Source: Mycobacteroides franklinii
GTDB taxonomy: Bacteria > Actinomycetota > Actinomycetes > Mycobacteriales > Mycobacteriaceae
Assembly (NCBI RefSeq): GCF_002013895.1
Contig: NZ_MAFQ01000005.1
Span: 372,001-436,000, forward strand
Direction of reading: 5' to 3'
Length of the DNA stretch: 64,000 nucleotides
Part shown: positions 25,601-32,867 of the stretch, piece after piece
Numbering within the stretch: the stretch's first letter is position 1
How the letters are laid out: each line of letters opens with the position of its first letter
Translations under genes and position numbers: made by a program
Notes under the pieces: generated by a model
What the model was told of the DNA's origin: nothing
Databases searched by the model: none
The model's input: the letters and a program-made list of their open reading frames with translations, nothing else

Positions 25601-26758
25601 GCTGGCGGGCAGTGGGATCCGTGACAACGCGTGCGCCAAGCCGAGAATCAACGGTAGACGGATCAACGGCTCCAGCTTGTGCACATTGCGCAACGGGGTG
25701 CCGCCGTCGTCCAGGAAGAACTGAATCTGTTGACCCACCGGTGATCCGAGTGCGCCGGTGTACCCGGCCGTCAGCAGTACCAAGCCGACCAGAAGTATGG
25801 CGACAAGTCGCCCGCGCGCCGGCATGCCCCGCATGGCCAGCCCCGCCATGCCTGCGGCGGTGATCATCGTGGTGGCGATGACCATGGCCGACTGGGTGAC
25901 CAGCGAGGAACCCGCCGTCGCCGTCGGGGCCACGAACGGCGTCCAACTGTCGGTTCCGCGCAACACCTCGGTCAGCGAGGTCCATTGGGTGGTGACGCCG
26001 GAGGATTCTATGAAGTCGAGGAACTTTGGGCTGATCTTGCCGAAGATGAGCAGAGCCGCAATCCACCAACTGGTGGCCAGCGCCAGGCAGGGAATCCACC
26101 AGACGGTGAAGCGCCACCACGTCCGGTTGGGTCGGTGAGCCAGCCACCAGATGACGGCGACCCCACACGCGAGGGCGGTGGCCACGGCGTTGACCGCACC
26201 CATCAAGGCAACCGCCACTGCCGACCACGCCGCCGCCCGGCGCGGCGACATGCGGCCCTGGAACGTCAGAATGATCGGGAACAGCACCCACGGGGCCAGC
26301 ATCATCGGCAGCGTCTCCGAGGAGATGGCGCCGAGAGTCGTCAGCACCCGGGGAGACAGCGCGAACGCGATCGCCGCGAAGATCCGGGAGCCGCGGGTAC
26401 CGATACCCAGCGCCTCGGCAACACGGATGACGCCCCAGAACCCGGCCACCACGAGCAACGCCCACCACAGCCGTTGGGTCACCCAGGCGGGCACACCGAG
26501 TAGATGGCCCAGCGAGAAGAAGGCACCGTGGGGAAAGAGATATCCGTACGCCTGATTCTGTGCCTGCCCGAAGGGCAGGTCACTGCTCCAAAGATTGAGC
26601 GCACGCGCCGCGAAGCGCAGCGGATTGATCGCCAGATCCAGCTTGGTATCCGGAGAAATCTGCCCGGGTGATTGAGAGAAGGTCAGCAGCAGGGCGAGTG
26701 CGGAGGCAACCACGAGCCACCGCCGGCGCAGCGGTGAAGAGTCGAGGCGGTGCGTCAC
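22526..26758 (-). CDS. aftD: arabinofuranosyltransferase AftD
   Basis: A 1410-residue GT-C enzyme that adds alpha-linked arabinofuranose from decaprenyl-phosphoryl arabinose to arabinogalactan and lipoarabinomannan on the outer face of the membrane. The N-terminus matches AftD: SPDTKLDLAINPLRFAARAL with the external-loop aspartate, then about ten spans to about residue 420. Two discoidin-like sugar-binding regions follow (about 700-830 and 960-1070, each with a DxDxxTxW-type turn such as DRDNGTSWVSSS and DGDPGTVWTAP). A final bundle of membrane spans closes the protein. Start is GTG 26758. Length and position match Rv0236c, which is essential in mycobacteria. Rv0236A follows the same strand just upstream. 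Confidence 0.95.
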   Translation of the reverse strand: MTHRLDSSPLRRRWLVVASALALLLTFSQSPGQISPDTKLDLAINPLRFAARALNLWSSDLPFGQAQNQAYGYLFPHGAFFSLGHLLGVPAWVTQRLWWALLVVAGFWGVIRVAEALGIGTRGSRIFAAIAFALSPRVLTTLGAISSETLPMMLAPWVLFPIILTFQGRMSPRRAAAWSAVAVALMGAVNAVATALACGVAVIWWLAHRPNRTWWRFTVWWIPCLALATSWWIAALLIFGKISPKFLDFIESSGVTTQWTSLTEVLRGTDSWTPFVAPTATAGSSLVTQSAMVIATTMITAAGMAGLAMRGMPARGRLVAILLVGLVLLTAGYTGALGSPVGQQIQFFLDDGGTPLRNVHKLEPLIRLPLILGLAHALSRIPLPASMPAREWLSALARPERNRAVAFSIALFVALAASTSLAWTGRLVPRGGFDAIPEYWSDTAHWLADHDDGGRALVVPGAPFAIQTWGLTRDEPLQVLGQTPWGVRDSIPLTPPETIRAIDSVQQLFAAGRPSDGLADTLAQQGISYLVVRNDLDPDTSRSARPILVHHTIEASPGLTKVAQFGDPIGAGTLEGFVADSDLRPQYPAVEIYAVGPQKHNGDPYFADIDSMPRVAGGPEALLRLGERRRQLNEQPLGPSLLATDAAQAGLRPGPAMVTDTPLARETDYGRVDDHSSAIRAPGDKRRTFNRVPDYPATGVPLVNGSWTGGTISASSSASDSTALPNVAPGTSTAAAIDRDNGTSWVSSSLEAALGQWIRVDLDRPITNAILTVTPSATALGAQVRRLEVETDNGTTSVRFDEPGKPLDIALRPGETNWVKVTATGTDDGTSGVQFGVTELSLTQYDAAGFAHSVDLRHSATIPAPPAGDNPLGWDLGSSLEGRSGCAPSSQRLRCAATLSLAPEEPGTFIRTLTVPQPISLTPKLWVRARPGPQLHDLIQQPGTTVATGSSDVIDPRGSSYAATDGDPGTVWTAPQDSVQRQHLPSLVIKLPKPTAVGGIRLRPSRTEVPAHPRQVAINLGDGPQVRSIDTKADVTELALHPFVTDTITLTVTDWTDIIDRTALGFDQLKPPGLAEVVALDADHRPIAPADDVANSKRTITIGCDRGPILALAGRFVPMSITATVRDLLDGKVIQATPCDTNPIATGSGAQDVTVNPSQQFIVDGVQLTAPGTTPAAATATIAAKGTWGPDRREVTAEPARRDRILVVPESINPGWVARDAQGHTLAPVRVNGWQQGWVLPSGDGGKITLTFGLNTWYRAGLFGGLALLPVLALLALLPVRRKTTLPRVVPWRSGPAAGVAVLAALTAISGIAGAVVGVTALVFKVWTRWPLRALTVAGSYIAGGSLLLAGAALSRHPWRSVGGYTGHSWWIQLLALISVATVALAAVRLPSRRFWKRRSASRDGDSTSA

Positions 26759-26801
26759 GGGTCAGGAAGGGCGGCGCGGCGCGGTCGGGAGCCGCGAGAT
26801 G

Positions 26802-26975
26802 TCAGCTCCGGTTGCCGTAGTCGGGCCGGTTGAGGATTGCCGTCGACGGATCGATGCCGGTGACGACCGGCTTCTTGTCCTGCTCGACCGAAAGCGTCAG
26901 GCCGAAGACCGCGGCGGCGCCCAGCAGCAGCCCGATCAGCACGCTCGCGGCGGCCGGCACCACAAATCTGGTCAT
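26802..26975 (-). CDS. small exported protein, Rv0236A family
   Basis: Reading the minus strand from ATG 26975 gives 57 residues: MTRFVVPAAASVLIGLLLGA, a hydrophobic anchor or signal, then a short tail ending in ILNRPDYGNRS. Small size, sequence style and position directly upstream of aftD match Rv0236A of M. tuberculosis, a conserved small secreted protein. GGAGCTCC lies just before the start. The NRPDYGNR tail is probably the conserved functional part. It is likely co-transcribed with aftD, 43 bp downstream. It may interact with the AftD complex, which is inference from linkage only. Confidence 0.9.
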   Translation of the reverse strand: MTRFVVPAAASVLIGLLLGAAAVFGLTLSVEQDKKPVVTGIDPSTAILNRPDYGNRS

Positions 26976-27217
26976 CGGAGCTCCTCTAGGTCATGCAGAT
27001 ACAGCGGCCAAACTAGCACGTTCTCGATCAGCAACGATTCTCCGGCGGACAAGCCGTCGCAATAGTGCGACCATCAGCTGGACCCCGCGGGCGAGGTAGG
27101 GGGTGGGCAGCGGGCCAGTTCGGATGAGCGAGGAATATGTTGAACCGTGAATAGACCGGTATGGCGAGCGGTCGGGTGTGGCTACTCGTGCGCGTCCGTG
27201 CGGAATAATGGCCGCCC

Positions 27218-28249
27218 ATGACCGGTCCATACAACTACGGACCGGCGCCGGACTATGACGCGGAGTTCGCCGCCGCGCACAATCCGGCGCTACCGCAGGA
27301 TCAGCTATTGCGACTGTGGCAGGCGCGGCCCGATCTGCGTGAGGCCCTGGCGCAGCTGCCCGCGTGCCCGCCCAGCCTGGCCGCCCAGGTGCAGTTCTCT
27401 GATCCGTGGCGGGATCCCAACGCGCGGTCGCACCGCGGGGTGGTCATGGCCTTCGCGATGCTGGCCGGTGTGCTCGTGATCGTCGGGCTCGGATACGTCG
27501 GGTACATGGCGGTGCACGGCGACGGAACCACTCCGCAGACACATGGGATGCTCCCGCCGAACGACGCGAAGACCCCCAGCAGCAGCGCCGTCGCGACCAC
27601 TACCGCGCCGCCGCCGGTGGCCTCGAGCCCGATCAAGCCGGTGGACGTGTCTACCAATTGCGTTCAGGCCGAGGACGGCACCGATAGCAATGGGGCGAAG
27701 TACGTCTACGACCCCGCCAAGGCCTTCGACACCGATCCACTGACCGCGTGGCGTTGCCAGTGGAAGGAACAGGACGGGCAGTCGATCACGGCCAAGTTCG
27801 ATCACCCGATGCTCGTCACCTCGGTCGGTCTGATTCCGGGATACGCCAAGACCGATATCGACGGCTCGGACCGCTTCGCTCAGAACCGCAAGATCACCAG
27901 GGTGCGTTGGGAATTCAGTGACGGTAGCTCGGTCAAGCAGCAGGTACCGGTGAGCCGCGCGCTGGCCAGTATCAAGGTGAATGTGGTGACCGATTCGGTA
28001 ACCATGGTCATCGAGGCCACCGAACCCGGCGTATCGATCGTGAACAAGAGCGGGCAGCGTCAGGACGCCTTCAACGGACTGGTGTCGGTGAGCGAGATCG
28101 AGATCATGGGCACGCAGCCCACGGCCTCCGAGGGACCGGCACCGGCACCCGCCACGCCGCCAGCACCTCCGGTGGGCGCCCCGCCTCCGATGCCGACGCC
28201 AGGACAGGCGCCGCCGGCACCTGCCGTGCCTGCTCCGGCGCGACCGTAA
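27218..28249 (+). CDS. membrane protein: LRV-like repeat plus discoidin-like domain
   Basis: A 343-residue protein. The cytoplasmic N-terminus (about 15-65) resembles a variant leucine-rich repeat unit: AAHNPALPQDQLLRLWQARP, DLREALAQLPACPPSLAAQV. One membrane span follows at about 76-98, then a Pro/Thr/Ser linker. The external domain (about 140-305) resembles discoidin/NADase-type glycan-binding modules: CVQAEDGTDSNGAKYVYDPAKAFDTDPLTAWRC. The tail is Pro/Ala-rich. The same kind of fold occurs twice in neighbouring AftD, so binding to an envelope polysaccharide is plausible. Not an enzyme by any visible motif. Confidence 0.75.
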   Translation: MTGPYNYGPAPDYDAEFAAAHNPALPQDQLLRLWQARPDLREALAQLPACPPSLAAQVQFSDPWRDPNARSHRGVVMAFAMLAGVLVIVGLGYVGYMAVHGDGTTPQTHGMLPPNDAKTPSSSAVATTTAPPPVASSPIKPVDVSTNCVQAEDGTDSNGAKYVYDPAKAFDTDPLTAWRCQWKEQDGQSITAKFDHPMLVTSVGLIPGYAKTDIDGSDRFAQNRKITRVRWEFSDGSSVKQQVPVSRALASIKVNVVTDSVTMVIEATEPGVSIVNKSGQRQDAFNGLVSVSEIEIMGTQPTASEGPAPAPATPPAPPVGAPPPMPTPGQAPPAPAVPAPARP

Positions 28250-28315
28250 CGGGCGTACAAAACCAGCTGAGCTCGTCAGAGTTCATTGCCGCCGAATTGC
28301 GGTTACGTTGGATCC

Positions 28316-29992
28316 ATGGCTGAGCTCAACCGCAGGACCGTGCTTACTACCGGGGCGATCGCGGCCGGTGCCGCCGCCGTCGGGTTCGGGGGGTACGAAC
28401 TCCTCCGCACACCGAGGCACGGCGATTCGTCGGCATCCGATGGGAACAAGCCGAACATCTTGGTGATCGTCGTGGATCAGATGAGGGCGCCGCAGTGGTT
28501 CCCCGACGTCCAGAAACTCACCAACCTCTTGCCGAACCTCAGTCGGTTACAAAGGGACAGTGTATCTTTCGGGTCCCACTACACCGCGTCGAACATGTGT
28601 ACGCCGTCGCGGGGCGCCATGACGACCGGGCTGTATTCACACCAGACCGGATGTCTGTACACCGGGGAGGGACCGAGCGAATCGAGCCTGGCCCCACAGT
28701 TCCCCACCTGGGGCACCATGTTGCGTCAGCAGGGGTACCGGACGTGGTGGTGGGGTAAATGGCATCTGGGTGACTGGAGCGACAACAACCCTGAAGGTCT
28801 TGATGCTCACGGCTTCTCAGGTGGAACCTTCCCCTCGCCGAACGGCATGCCGAACCAGGGACTGCAGAAGGACCCGGGGATCGTCGACCAGTTCGCGGGA
28901 TGGTTCGACGCGGAGGCGGGCAAGGGGCCGTGGTGCACCACCGTCTCACTGGTGAATCCACATGACATCTGCTGGTGGCCGAAAAATCCTCTGCCGGAGG
29001 ATGTTCCACACTGGTTTGATGGGGTGCCCGTCAACTTCCAGACTCCTGATGAGCTGCGGCAGCACCGCAAACCGCAATTGCAGATCGACTACGCCAACTT
29101 CATGTCGCCGATCATGACGGGCTCGGTCACCTACTCGGGCCCGGACATGGCCCGCCAATGGGCCCGTTGCCTGGACATGTACTTGTGGCTGCAACAACAG
29201 GTGGATGCCCAGATCGGCCGGGTGCTCGACAAACTGGCGTCACGTCCGGAGATCGACGGCAACACCGTCGTCATCTTCACCTCCGATCACGGGGAGTACG
29301 CGGGCTCACATGGGTTGCGCGGCAAGGGGGCGACGGCCTACGAGGAAGCCATCCGGGTTCCGCTGTATATCCGCGATCCGCATGGTGTGCTCACCCCGAA
29401 ACCGGGGGAGACACGCACCCAGCTCACCTCCAGCGTTGACCTGGCGCCCCTGCTGCTCACCATCGGATCCGGCGGCAACGGGTGGCGTTCGGATCCGCGT
29501 TTCTCGTATCTTGCGGCGCGCGCCGATATTGCCGATATCGCGAAAAACAATGCAGCAGGGCGTAAGTGGATTGCCCACGTCACCGATGACATGTCGGTGG
29601 AGGAGATGGCGACCCTGCTCAAGGATCCCCGTATCCGTGCGGTGATGGGCGAGAACGCGCCCACCGAGATCCCGACCTCCGCGCCGAGTCATATCGTCGC
29701 GGTGCGTACCGCCGAGGCCAAGCTGGCCAACTATTCGTACTGGAAACCCGTCGGCATGCAGATCGACACATCGCGACCGTCGGATCGCGAGTTCTACGAC
29801 TATTCAACGCCTTCCGGCCAGCAGGAGTCCGAGAACCAGGCCGGTGACAGTGCCAAGCAAGCGGAGCTGCAGGCCCTCATTGACCACGAGGTGCTGCCCG
29901 AGGTACAGGCGCCGCTGCCCACCTTTCTGGGCCAGGCCCAGGAGCAGGGGCTGGCCGATATGCAGAAGCTGATGGTGCTGCGCGGGGGTTGA
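28316..29992 (+). CDS. Tat-exported sulfatase-like hydrolase
   Basis: A 558-residue type I sulfatase/alkaline phosphatase superfamily protein. A twin-arginine signal (NRRTVLTTGAIAAGAAAVGFG) shows export in folded form. The catalytic C95 in CTPSRG fits the C-x-P-S-R site that formylglycine-generating enzyme modifies. Metal residues include D54 in VVDQMR (Gln replaces the second Asp of many relatives) and the FTSDHGEYAGSHG motif. It hydrolyses sulfate or phosphonate esters; natural substrate unknown. ATG 28316 starts right at the Tat signal. A long inverted repeat follows the stop. Confidence 0.9.
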   Translation: MAELNRRTVLTTGAIAAGAAAVGFGGYELLRTPRHGDSSASDGNKPNILVIVVDQMRAPQWFPDVQKLTNLLPNLSRLQRDSVSFGSHYTASNMCTPSRGAMTTGLYSHQTGCLYTGEGPSESSLAPQFPTWGTMLRQQGYRTWWWGKWHLGDWSDNNPEGLDAHGFSGGTFPSPNGMPNQGLQKDPGIVDQFAGWFDAEAGKGPWCTTVSLVNPHDICWWPKNPLPEDVPHWFDGVPVNFQTPDELRQHRKPQLQIDYANFMSPIMTGSVTYSGPDMARQWARCLDMYLWLQQQVDAQIGRVLDKLASRPEIDGNTVVIFTSDHGEYAGSHGLRGKGATAYEEAIRVPLYIRDPHGVLTPKPGETRTQLTSSVDLAPLLLTIGSGGNGWRSDPRFSYLAARADIADIAKNNAAGRKWIAHVTDDMSVEEMATLLKDPRIRAVMGENAPTEIPTSAPSHIVAVRTAEAKLANYSYWKPVGMQIDTSRPSDREFYDYSTPSGQQESENQAGDSAKQAELQALIDHEVLPEVQAPLPTFLGQAQEQGLADMQKLMVLRGG

Positions 29993-30009
29993 ACCTCAAG
30001 CCTTTTCGT

Positions 30010-30065
30010 CGAGCGTGAAGTTGTTGAGGAAATTCCGGCGATTTCCCGCAGCAACTTCACACTCG
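30010..30065. repeat. long intergenic inverted repeat with nested stem
   Basis: CGAGCGTGAAGTTGTTG at 30010-30026 pairs with 30049-30065 over 17 positions with two mismatches. Inside it a second stem GGAAAT/ATTTCC (30028-30033, 30041-30046) encloses TCCGGCG. Almost the whole 56 bp can fold. It lies between convergent genes but lacks a T-run. The arm start CGAGTGTGA and loop core CCGGAATT resemble the repeat at 8138-8195. Confidence 0.8.
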
Positions 30066-30071
30066 GCACGG

Positions 30072-30404
30072 CTACTTGGGTGGCAGCGAGCCGGCGTAGG
30101 CCAGCGCGCGTTTCACCCACGGTTCCAGCTGCCGCTTGGTGCGCACCCCCTCGGCATCGACGCTCAGCCAGCCATCCATCTCGCGCCCACCCATCACCAT
30201 CCGGTTCACATGTGCCTTGGCGACCAACGCTTCGGTGTCCTGAGGATCGCAACGGGCCAGCAGTCCGTCACCGCGTTTCGCGGCGACCGTCATGTGACCG
30301 TTGACCAGAAACACCAGCCCACCGAACATCCGCTTCTCGGTGACGCCCTTGGTGGTGGCGATCACCTCACGGATGCGCTCAACCAGGTCTTCGTCGTAGG
30401 CCAT
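30072..30404 (-). CDS. TfoX/Sxy N-terminal-domain protein
   Basis: A 110-residue protein containing just the TfoX_N domain: MAYDEDLVERIREVI, then KRMFGGLVFLVNGHMTVAA, which is the family core. In gamma-proteobacteria this domain begins the competence regulator Sxy. Stand-alone actinobacterial versions have no proven role. It is divergent from the ECF42 sigma gene, and the sigma-type promoter element at 30423-30450 lies between them, so it may fall under the same regulation. Confidence 0.85.
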   Translation of the reverse strand: MAYDEDLVERIREVIATTKGVTEKRMFGGLVFLVNGHMTVAAKRGDGLLARCDPQDTEALVAKAHVNRMVMGGREMDGWLSVDAEGVRTKRQLEPWVKRALAYAGSLPPK

Positions 30405-30422
30405 GGGTCAATTGTGGCGCGC

Positions 30423-30450
30423 TGTCGATTTCCGCACTGCTCGTTCGTGG
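30423..30450 (+). promoter_or_regulatory. ECF42-type promoter before its sigma gene
   Basis: TGTCGA at 30423-30428 and CGTGG at 30446-30450 are separated by exactly 17 bp. TGTCGA is the -35 element I recall for ECF42 sigma factors. The same pair with the same spacing occurs at 37723-37750 before the DGPF genes. It lies 41 bp before the sigma start codon and implies autoregulation. Confidence 0.7.
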
Positions 30451-30491
30451 TTCTTCCAGGACACACGACCTCAGAGAGGCACCATTGACCC

Positions 30492-31718
30492 GTGGCGCAA
30501 CAGGAGATCGGCCGCATCTTTCGCGAAGAGTACGGCCACACCGTGGCGACGTTGATCCGCTACTTCGGCAGCATCGACATCGCCGAAGACGCCGTGCAGG
30601 AGGCGTTCGAGGTGGCCATCGTCAAGTGGCCACACGATGGCATCCCACCCAACCCCGGTGCCTGGATCACCACAACCGCACGCAACCGTGGCATCGACAA
30701 GTTGCGTCGCGACCAGCGGCGCGACGAATTATCGCGGGAGGCAATTGCTTTCGAGGAGCCACCGCCGGAGCCACGGGAGGTGGGTCCGGTGCACGATGAT
30801 CGCCTGCGACTCATCTTCACGTGCTGCCATCCGGCTTTGTCGCCGGAGGCGCAGGTCGCGCTGACCCTGCGGCTGCTCGGCGGGCTCACCACCCCGGAGA
30901 TCGCCAGCGCGTATCTGGTGTCCGAATCGACCATGGCCGCGCGCATCACGCGCGCCAAGAAGAAGATCGCCTCGGCGGGTATTCCGTATCGAGTGCCCGC
31001 GGACCACGATCTGCCGGACCGGCTCTCGTCGGTGCTGGCCGCGCTCTATCTGATCTACAACGAGGGGTACGCGGCCTCGTCGGGCACGGAGCTCACGCGC
31101 ACGGATCTCTCTGGGGAAGCGATCAGGCTCTCACGGGTGCTGGTGGAGCTGATGCCCGATGAGCCCGAGGCGTGGGGCCTGCTGGCGCTGGTCCTGCTGA
31201 CCGAAGCACGCCGTCCCGCCCGCACCGATGACAGCGGAGCGCTGGTATTGCTCGCCGATCAGGACCGCACCCGGTGGAACAGGCCGATGATCACCGAGGG
31301 ACATGAGTTGGTGCGCCGCTGCCTGCGCCGCAACGCCCCGGGGCCGTATCAGATCCAGGCGGCTATCAACGCCGTTCATGACGATGCACCCTCGGCAGCG
31401 CTCACCGACTGGGGGCAGATCGTGACCCTGTACGACCAGCTGATGCAGCACTGCCCCATGACCGTCGTCGCCCTCAACCGCGCGGTAGCCGTCGCGGAAC
31501 GCGATGGCGCACAGGCCGGGCTGGATGCCATCGAGCCCCTGCGGGCCGATCTTGACGGCTACTACCCGTTGCACGCGGCACGGGCCGATCTACTCACACG
31601 ACTTCATCGGGACGTCGAGGCGGCCGACGCATATCGAAAAGCCTTGGAACTCACGGACAACGAAGTGTTTCGCAACTACCTCGGCGACCGGCTGGCCCGG
31701 CTCGAACCCCGCGCATGA
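30492..31718 (+). CDS. ECF42-group RNA polymerase sigma factor
   Basis: A 408-residue extracytoplasmic-function sigma factor. The sigma2 region is RIFREEYGHTVATLIRYFGSIDIAEDAVQEAFEVA and the sigma4 region is LTTPEIASAYLVSESTMAARITRAKKKI. A long C-terminal extension (about residues 180-400, DUF6596/TPR-like, YLIYNEGYAAS) is typical of ECF42. That extension replaces an anti-sigma factor as the regulatory part. ECF42 genes usually sit beside YCII/DGPF protein genes; here those are 6 kb away at 37812-38532 but share the promoter motif. Start is GTG 30492. The gene ends 12 bp before lpqI. Confidence 0.92.
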   Translation: MAQQEIGRIFREEYGHTVATLIRYFGSIDIAEDAVQEAFEVAIVKWPHDGIPPNPGAWITTTARNRGIDKLRRDQRRDELSREAIAFEEPPPEPREVGPVHDDRLRLIFTCCHPALSPEAQVALTLRLLGGLTTPEIASAYLVSESTMAARITRAKKKIASAGIPYRVPADHDLPDRLSSVLAALYLIYNEGYAASSGTELTRTDLSGEAIRLSRVLVELMPDEPEAWGLLALVLLTEARRPARTDDSGALVLLADQDRTRWNRPMITEGHELVRRCLRRNAPGPYQIQAAINAVHDDAPSAALTDWGQIVTLYDQLMQHCPMTVVALNRAVAVAERDGAQAGLDAIEPLRADLDGYYPLHAARADLLTRLHRDVEAADAYRKALELTDNEVFRNYLGDRLARLEPRA

Positions 31719-31730
31719 CACCATGGCCTC

Positions 31731-32867
31731 ATGAGAATGCGTGCAGGCACCGTACTGACCGGTCTCGTCGTCGCGGCGCTTACCGCCTGTGGTGGCAACA
31801 CATCGGAGCCGTCGAAGAACACCGCCGAGTCCTCAGCGACACCGAAGGCGCCGGTCACGGCGGCGCCCGCCGGTGATCTGGCCTGCCTGAGTACACGCGA
31901 CAGGTTGGCACAGTTGCTCATGGTGGGCGTCAAGGATGCCGACGATGCCCGAGCGCTGGTGCGTGATCACCACGTCGGCGGCATCTTCGTCGGCAGTTGG
32001 ACCAAGAAGGAGATGCTGACCGACGGCTCCCTGCACGACGTCGTCACCGCGGGCCCGATCCCGGCCGCGGTGAGTGTCGACGAGGAGGGCGGCCGGGTGT
32101 CGCGTCTCAAGGACCTCATCGGTCCGTCTCCCTCCGCGCGGGAACTGGCGGCAACCCAGACGACGGAGCAGGTGCAGGCGCTGAGCCAGGAACGCGCCCA
32201 GAAGATGAAGGACCTGGGAATCACCATCGACTTCGCGCCCGACGCGGATGTCACCGATGGTGATCCTGATGGCGCCATCGGTGACCGTTCCTTCAGCGGT
32301 GACCCGCAGAAGGTCGCCGAATACGCCGAGGCGGCTGTGCGCGGATACCAGGCGGGCGGTGTGGGCGCCGTGGTCAAACACTTCCCGGGACATGGTCACG
32401 CCTCGGGTGATTCGCATACCAACGGTGTGGTGACCCCGCCGCTGGAGCAGCTGAAGGACAACGATCTGCTGCCGTATCGCTCGCTGGTCACCAGCGGTGC
32501 TGCCGTGATGATCGGCCACATGCAGGTGCCCGGACTCACCGACGACGACCCCGCAAGCCTGAGCCCGGCCGCAGTCGACCTGCTGCGCAAGGGAACCGGA
32601 TATGGCGCGCCGGCCTTCGACGGGGTCATCTTCACCGACGACCTGTCCTCGATGGCCGCGATCACCGACCGCTTCCCGATCGAAGAGGCGGTGCTCAAGG
32701 CGCTCAAGGCGGGCGTCGATTGGGCGCTGTGGGTGAGCACCGAGAAGGTTGGTGCGGTGCTGGATCGCCTCGAATCGGCCTACAACGCAGGTGAACTGAA
32801 CGGTGACGCCATCAATGCCTCGGTGCGCCGGGTGCTGGCGTTCAAGGGCGTGCCGGCCTGCGGCTAG
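31731..32867 (+). CDS. lpqI: lipoprotein beta-N-acetylglucosaminidase LpqI
   Basis: A 378-residue GH3-family lipoprotein that removes N-acetylglucosamine from peptidoglycan turnover products. A signal peptide ends in a lipobox at LTAC|GG (Cys about 20), so the mature protein is lipid-anchored. Catalytic-domain landmarks are VDEEGGRVSRL, KHFPGHGHASGDSH (the NagZ-type His-Asp dyad loop) and FTDDLSSMAAI with the nucleophilic Asp. Position between Rv0236A and Rv0238-type genes agrees with Rv0237. It follows the ECF42 gene by 12 bp, so co-transcription with the sigma factor is possible. Convergent 4-bp overlap with the P450 downstream. Confidence 0.93.
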   Translation: MRMRAGTVLTGLVVAALTACGGNTSEPSKNTAESSATPKAPVTAAPAGDLACLSTRDRLAQLLMVGVKDADDARALVRDHHVGGIFVGSWTKKEMLTDGSLHDVVTAGPIPAAVSVDEEGGRVSRLKDLIGPSPSARELAATQTTEQVQALSQERAQKMKDLGITIDFAPDADVTDGDPDGAIGDRSFSGDPQKVAEYAEAAVRGYQAGGVGAVVKHFPGHGHASGDSHTNGVVTPPLEQLKDNDLLPYRSLVTSGAAVMIGHMQVPGLTDDDPASLSPAAVDLLRKGTGYGAPAFDGVIFTDDLSSMAAITDRFPIEEAVLKALKAGVDWALWVSTEKVGAVLDRLESAYNAGELNGDAINASVRRVLAFKGVPACG

